From positions 25,027 to 89,026 of the forward strand of contig NZ_JAQITF010000009.1 in the NCBI RefSeq assembly GCF_028618665.1: a DNA stretch of 64,000 nucleotides, written 5' to 3'. Shown here one piece after another: positions 62,460-64,000 of the stretch. The stretch comes from Bartonella sp. AU16XJBT (lineage in GTDB: Bacteria; Pseudomonadota; Alphaproteobacteria; Rhizobiales; Rhizobiaceae). The notes under the pieces are model-generated. The model saw only the letters and a list, made by a program, of their open reading frames with translations. It searched no databases and was not told where the DNA came from. Made by a program: the position numbers and the translations under genes. The first letter of the stretch is position 1, and each line of letters begins with the position of its first letter.

Positions 62460-63424
62460 ATAAAGATTCAACTAAAAAGAAATAGCTGATGTTTTCAGAA
62501 GAACGGGTATTTGATCATGATCCTCTAAAGATTGGAATAATTTAGATTGAAAACAATCTATTCGTTATCATTTTGTTTTGGAGTTTTTTGTGAGCCATTG
62601 CTTATGATAACGCCCCAATCATATAAATATCAGATATTTTTTGATGGTGAGCTGTGCCATTAATAGCCATGCCATCAATATAAGTATCTCCTGTTAAAAT
62701 GCCTGACAGTACGAACATATTTTACTAGATAGTATAGAGAAATATTTTTTCTAAATTTATTAATGAAGTTATGTTTCACAAGAAAAGTTATTTTGAGAAT
62801 TATCTTTATTGTTTGATTTAGTTTTTTTCATCGATACTCAACTGAGCCAATAATTTATTTTATAAGTTTTTTTAAAATTGAGTTTTTAAATTTTATTATT
62901 TAAGGAATCGCTGATCTTTTAGAAGCGAAGGTGAAATTCTTTATGCAGTTTCTTGTAAAGAAGAGCTAGAGGCTTTTGCGTCTTTTAAAAGGATATTGCA
63001 GTTATTATGGGCGAAAGAGAAGGATTTTTTTATTATCATTTTTTCAAAGAGAATTGGCGCTGCTAGAAAATAGCAGATAACAGAAGCATTGGGGGATTGT
63101 ATTATTGTGTTTGCAAAAGCTTTAATAAAGAAACAGTAAGGTATCACGATAAAATCTCATAGAAAAGTCAATCTAAGAAAACGATGAGCGTGTGAACATT
63201 TTTTCACGATCCTGTTATTGCTACCAAAAGAGTAGGGAGCAGGCTTACTTTTTATAAGGTTATATTTCATTGACTGTTTTTCGCGGATTTTTGTTACAAT
63301 GTTAATAATATTGATACAGGGCTAATTTTTATCACAAGTGGAAGAGGACCAAATGCGTTTTTGCAACTGTATTTAGGTACAAAATTATGTAATATTACCA
63401 GGTGTACAAGAACACTACGACTAG
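62460..63424. other. Decayed region before the haemagglutinin fragment
   Basis: About 965 bases without an intact gene. On the minus strand at 62609-62731 a frame reads LSGILTGDTYIDGMAING, then a HHQKISDIYMIGA segment, which looks like a surface-protein relic. A plus-strand frame at 62940-63070 (CKEELEAFASFKRIL) has no family. All are interrupted. Confidence 0.4.
62609..62731 (-). pseudogene. Possible adhesin/autotransporter relic
   Basis: A minus-strand stretch reads MFVLSGILTGDTYIDGMAIN, then TAHHQKISDIYMIGALS and a stop. The Gly/Asp/Thr pattern is that of beta-solenoid passenger domains, but the piece is too short to assign. It has no start in frame upstream that fits. Confidence 0.25.
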
Positions 63425-64000
63425 CAAGAGCAATCCTCAAAAAGTGGCTTTTTGCATGAAAAATCTTCCGATACATCTGAATCCCATACAACAACGGTTT
63501 CCTCTATCCTTGGGGCGACGAGCAACATTATTACGCAATCAGACAAAGAGACCACAATCACGGCTTCTCATATGATTGCCAATGAAGATATCAATGTGGC
63601 AGGACAAAGCGTGACGATTGATGGCATGACAGATCACCATGAGAGCCATTCAGAAACCCATGAAACAGGTTTTGGTGTGGGATCAGGCAAGGGTTTTGTT
63701 TCGATATTTGGGAGTGAGGGAAAGGTGCAAAATGAAGAAAGTTTTGAACATCAAGGCTCTTCGCTCAATGGTAAAAATATTACCATCACCGCCAAAAAAG
63801 AAGATGTGAACGTGGTAGGTTCTGACTTTACCGCAGAGGAAAATATTAATGTTTCGGCAGCCCATGATATCAATGTTTTGCCTGGTCACAATAGCCATAG
63901 CACAAGCTCAAAGGAAGAACGTACAGGTTTTGGGATTCAGTTTGAAAAGAACAAAAGTGGTGCTTCTGTGGGTGTTGGGGTTGAGAGCAATAAAGATACG
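63425..64000 (+). pseudogene. Filamentous haemagglutinin fragment, runs off the window
   Basis: From a stop at 63422 the frame is open to the right edge. It reads as FhaB-type haemagglutinin repeats: GATSNIITQSDKETTITASH, INVAGQSVTIDGMTDHHESH, GKNITITAKKEDVNVVGSDF and ENINVSAAHDINVLPGHNSH. No start codon or export signal is in view, and upstream DNA is decayed, so this is a 5'-truncated copy or the interior of a gene broken at 63422. Two-partner-secreted adhesins of this type occur in several Bartonella species. Confidence 0.65.

Noticed and set aside
1..64000. tRNA, rRNA and CRISPR arrays
   Set aside because: No cloverleaf with conserved T-loop, no rRNA stretch and no regularly spaced repeat was found when reading both strands by eye; a tRNAscan or Infernal run would settle it.

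Overview
The window looks like a Bartonella chromosome (Hyphomicrobiales/Rhizobiales, Alphaproteobacteria). It combines low G+C coding sequence and very AT-rich, decay-laden intergenic DNA with a rhizobial gene set: a TolC-PopZ-ValS cluster, the Sel1-type regulator ExoR, the cyclic beta-glucan exporter NdvA and DivK. The ribosomal cluster is of alphaproteobacterial type, without rpmJ after secY or rpsD after rpsK. A filamentous-haemagglutinin fragment at the right edge fits the Bartonella lineages that carry such adhesins. The genus is inferred from gene content and protein resemblance; no database search was run.

Layout. 1-4.5 kb: 3' end of a TolC family gene, a PopZ/DUF2497 gene and valS. 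4.6-6.4 kb: a decayed integrase fragment, then exoR. 6.5-9.7 kb (minus strand): a gltI-gltJ-gltK-gltL amino-acid ABC operon with a hairpin after gltI. 9.9-10.6 kb: xth. 11.1-29.7 kb: one long str-S10-spc-alpha cluster (rpsL to rplQ, including fusA, tuf, secY, adk and rpoA), which ends at a clear terminator. 30-41 kb: a DegP-like protease, rarA, a second integrase fragment, recA, alaS, ndvA (minus) and a pseudouridine synthase.

41.8-48.3 kb is the accessory part. It holds a three-gene ABC-2 exporter cassette whose second permease has a one-base frameshift. After it comes about 3.5 kb of very AT-rich DNA with two overlapping tiny membrane ORFs, a decayed second copy of divK with its upstream region, a small exported one-helix protein with its own terminator, and then intact divK.

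48.6-56.1 kb returns to housekeeping: rplM-rpsI (minus), recJ, parE, lipB and a lemA-TPM pair. 56.5-64 kb is again mixed: a methyltransferase pseudogene, a third integrase fragment, hutH, a small exported protein, a ProY/HutT-like permease, then decayed DNA leading into the haemagglutinin fragment.

How the genes fit together. Most of the window is translation (ribosome, EF-G, EF-Tu, ValS, AlaS), transcription (RpoA), secretion (SecY) and DNA maintenance (RecA, RecJ, RarA, Xth, ParE). ExoR, NdvA, PopZ and DivK are envelope and cell-cycle functions of this order. The Glt transporter, HutH and the amino-acid permease suggest that host amino acids are used. No tRNA, rRNA or CRISPR array was recognised. 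The most unusual material is the AT-rich island at 44.4-47.9 kb and the threefold repeated integrase fragment.
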